A DNA stretch of 18,352 nt from positions 1 through 18,352 of the forward strand of contig JADDMT010000279.1 in assembly GCA_021401465.1 (NCBI GenBank), in the 5' to 3' direction. This document shows, piece after piece, positions 17,143 through 18,352 of this stretch. The position numbers and the translations under genes are program-made. The DNA is from Teratosphaeria epicoccoides (lineage: Eukaryota; Ascomycota; Dothideomycetes; Mycosphaerellales; Teratosphaeriaceae). The notes beneath the pieces are model-generated. The model was not told the DNA's origin and searched no databases. It saw nothing but the letters and a program-made list of their open reading frames with translations. Position 1 is the first letter of the stretch. Each line of letters starts with the position of its first letter.

Positions 17143-17775
17143 ATGTCTTCTCTTTCCACATCACTGCCTTGTGTCATTCTAGACACTAACGCCCCTTCAA
17201 CGCAGAAACGCAAACGCCGCGCGAATCGAATCCATTGTCAGGGCTAGGACAGCATGAAGTCCTGTACTCGGTGTCAAGAGCTAAAGCTCGTCTGTCGGGT
17301 ACACATTTCCTCGGGGAAATGTTCGCAATGTCACTTTAGCAACTGTCGGAGTTGCGACGCGAAGGTGACAGAGGTCGAATGGAAGAAGTTAGGCGATTAG
17401 CGGAAAAGACTAATTGCCGATCTCGATCGTGCGAAGGTAGTCCTAGCCGAAGCTTCGCAGAAGATGCTAGAGGCGCATGCGAAGGAGATGCGTCTTCGAA
17501 AACAGTTAGACGTAGTCGACCGGGAGGTCGAAGATGGTCGCGCTCTCGAGGAGCGCGAGATCAGGGAGGAGGAGGCCGAGGAACAAGCTCTTGCGCAGGC
17601 CGGGTTTCTTCTTGACCTAGATCCTTCCGCAGGTCTCGCTCTTAGTCCTACGACATGGAGCGCAATGGAGGGTTTCGCTAACTCCTCATATTGGGGTTTC
17701 CTGGATGGCGTGATAGCCGAGCCGGTCGACGGCGTCCCGCAGGAGTCTAGTCGTGGCTTAGGATCTTCTTCCTAG
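17143..17775 (+). pseudogene. Gypsy accessory ORF (antisense), Cys-rich N-terminus and coiled coil
   Basis: From ATG 17143 to TAG 17775, 210 codons with two in-frame TAG codons (17245-17247 and 17398-17400), both explained by CAG-to-TAG or TGG-to-TAG change. Starting at the second Met (17254), intact stretches can be read. A basic stretch (QKRKRRANRI) precedes a cysteine cluster, CTRC-x6-C-x8-C-x2-C-x4-C-x2-C, which probably binds zinc. A long charged coiled coil follows (EMRLRKQLDVVDREVED and on), then an acidic, Ser-rich tail. Comparable ORFs are predicted beside Gypsy pol genes in fungal genomes; their role is unknown. A DNA- or RNA-binding function is a guess. Confidence 0.65.
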
Positions 17776-17811
17776 GTTCGTTCCTTTCTCGAAACTTCGT
17801 ATCTTTTGCTA

Positions 17812-18352
17812 ACAGTTTCGCAGGTGTTCTAGGGGTTCCCAGGTGTTCTCGGTACTCCTATATCCTTCCCATTTTACTAAGTACTGTCGCTGTCCGTCCC
17901 GCTAGCGAGTGTCGATAATCCTTTCGACAGAGTACTCCGGTTCTTCTACTTCAGGGTCGAGTGGTAAGGGTTCTGATTGCAGTGCGGCGTCTAGCGCTGC
18001 TTGTTCTAGCAGAGAGACATGGAACACAGGGTGTATTCTCATCTGCTCGGGTAGCTGTAATTCAAAATTGACTGGTCCTGTCTTGGCCTTAATCCTGAAT
18101 GGTCCTAGTTTTACAGCGTCCAGTTTTTTACTCGGTTTGTCCGATTTGATGTGACGGCGGAGGAGATACACCTTGTCCCCCTCCTTTAGAATTAGTCCCT
18201 TAATTCTCTTACGATTCGCGTACCGTGCCATGTTCTGCTGATAGAACTGCAGGTCGAGTCGTGCTTCTGTTTGCAGTCGGCGTAGATGTTCTACTCGTCC
18301 GAGTGCTGCTAGGTTCGGATCACTAGCTAAGACGTCTAGAATGTCTTCTATA
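17812..18352 (-). pseudogene. pol: Gypsy pol C-terminus: integrase end and chromodomain
   Basis: The frame is open from the window edge to a TAG at 17904-17902. It holds the C-terminal integrase region (GDKVYLLRRHIKS, LGPFRIKAKTGPVNFELQLP, IHPVFHVSLLE). Read past that TAG it continues as a chromodomain: YSVERIIDTR, then QYLVKWEGYRSTENTWEPLEHL, ending at TAG 17811-17809. The aromatic residues expected of the methyl-lysine cage (Tyr, Trp, Tyr) are present. Chromodomains of chromoviral integrases guide insertion to H3K9-methylated chromatin. The N-terminal integrase, RT and gag lie beyond the right edge. Confidence 0.85.

Larger units (their letters stand above)
17064..18352 (-). mobile_element. 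3' end of a chromodomain Ty3/Gypsy element
   Basis: Minus-strand order is pol 3' end with chromodomain, an antisense accessory ORF, the polypurine tract, then the LTR at 17063-16614. Antisense Cys-rich ORFs between pol and the 3' LTR occur in some fungal Gypsy elements. RIP damage is light: about 149 pol codons are open before the first TAG. It may be the same family as the left element, but the two sequenced parts do not overlap, so this cannot be tested here. Confidence 0.8.

Noticed and set aside
17352..17615. Arg/Ser-rich plus-strand open frame of 87 codons
   Set aside because: Out-of-frame reading of the accessory ORF at 17143-17775, whose frame has the Cys cluster and coiled coil.
17909..18154. 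Plus-strand Ser-rich open frame
   Set aside because: Shadow of the integrase C-terminus and chromodomain encoded on the other strand.
1..18352. Alternative genetic code with TAG and TAA as glutamine
   Set aside because: Normally invariant residues are also changed (Pro to Leu, Gly to Arg in the RT motif before YLDD; GG to SS in the SNF2 motif), and non-coding repeat arms show the same CpA mutations. RIP explains all of it without recoding.

Overview
The window looks like repeat-rich, transposon-filled DNA of a filamentous ascomycete fungus. The signs are a chromodomain Ty3/Gypsy retrotransposon with fungal-type gag and pol, a Plavaka-like (CACTA superfamily) transposase, and mutation damage typical of repeat-induced point mutation (RIP). 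No rRNA, tRNA, CRISPR array or bacterial-type gene was seen. Almost every gene is a fossil. Reading frames can be followed for hundreds of codons only by reading through in-frame TAG (less often TAA) codons, while TGA is rare in frame and sits at plausible gene ends. Two 491-bp inverted copies of one sequence (4542-5032 and 16573-17063) differ at 11 places by my hand count, and all 11 are CpA/TpA (TpG/TpA) transitions. That is direct internal evidence for RIP.

Layout. 1-4401 (minus): a Gypsy gag-pol running off the left edge. Gag with a CCHC knuckle, protease (DSG), reverse transcriptase (YLDD) and RNase H can be read; integrase lies outside. 4542-5032: left arm of the inverted repeat, with features of an LTR (TG...CA ends, TATA box, TGG primer-site-like sequence just after it). 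5033-16572: interior with no recognisable retrotransposon genes. It holds a SAM-methyltransferase-like gene (plus, 5953-7247), a Plavaka-like transposase (minus, 7680-11307), a palindrome-rich spacer, an SNF2-helicase-like fragment (minus, about 11990-12690), and at least three unrecognised plus-strand coding remnants (12840-13520, 13783-15430, 15650-16110). Small Cys-rich frames run outward across the inner edge of each repeat arm. 16573-17063: right arm. 17064-18352: the 3' end of another Gypsy element on the minus strand, with a polypurine tract, an antisense Cys-rich/coiled-coil accessory ORF, and the end of pol with a chromodomain. This stretch is visibly less damaged.

Interpretation. 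Two readings of the centre are possible. (a) 4542-17063 is one 12.5-kb element with long terminal inverted repeats that carries a Plavaka-like transposase together with methyltransferase-like, SNF2-like and unknown genes. (b) The arms are two Gypsy LTRs in inverted orientation that happen to bracket an older Plavaka-type transposon. The right arm has good LTR context (pol, accessory ORF, polypurine tract). However, both arms stop matching at the same base 41 bp inside the LTR-like end, which two independent LTRs would not obviously do. The sequence alone does not settle this. Exon limits, frameshifts and start sites inside the damaged genes are approximate.
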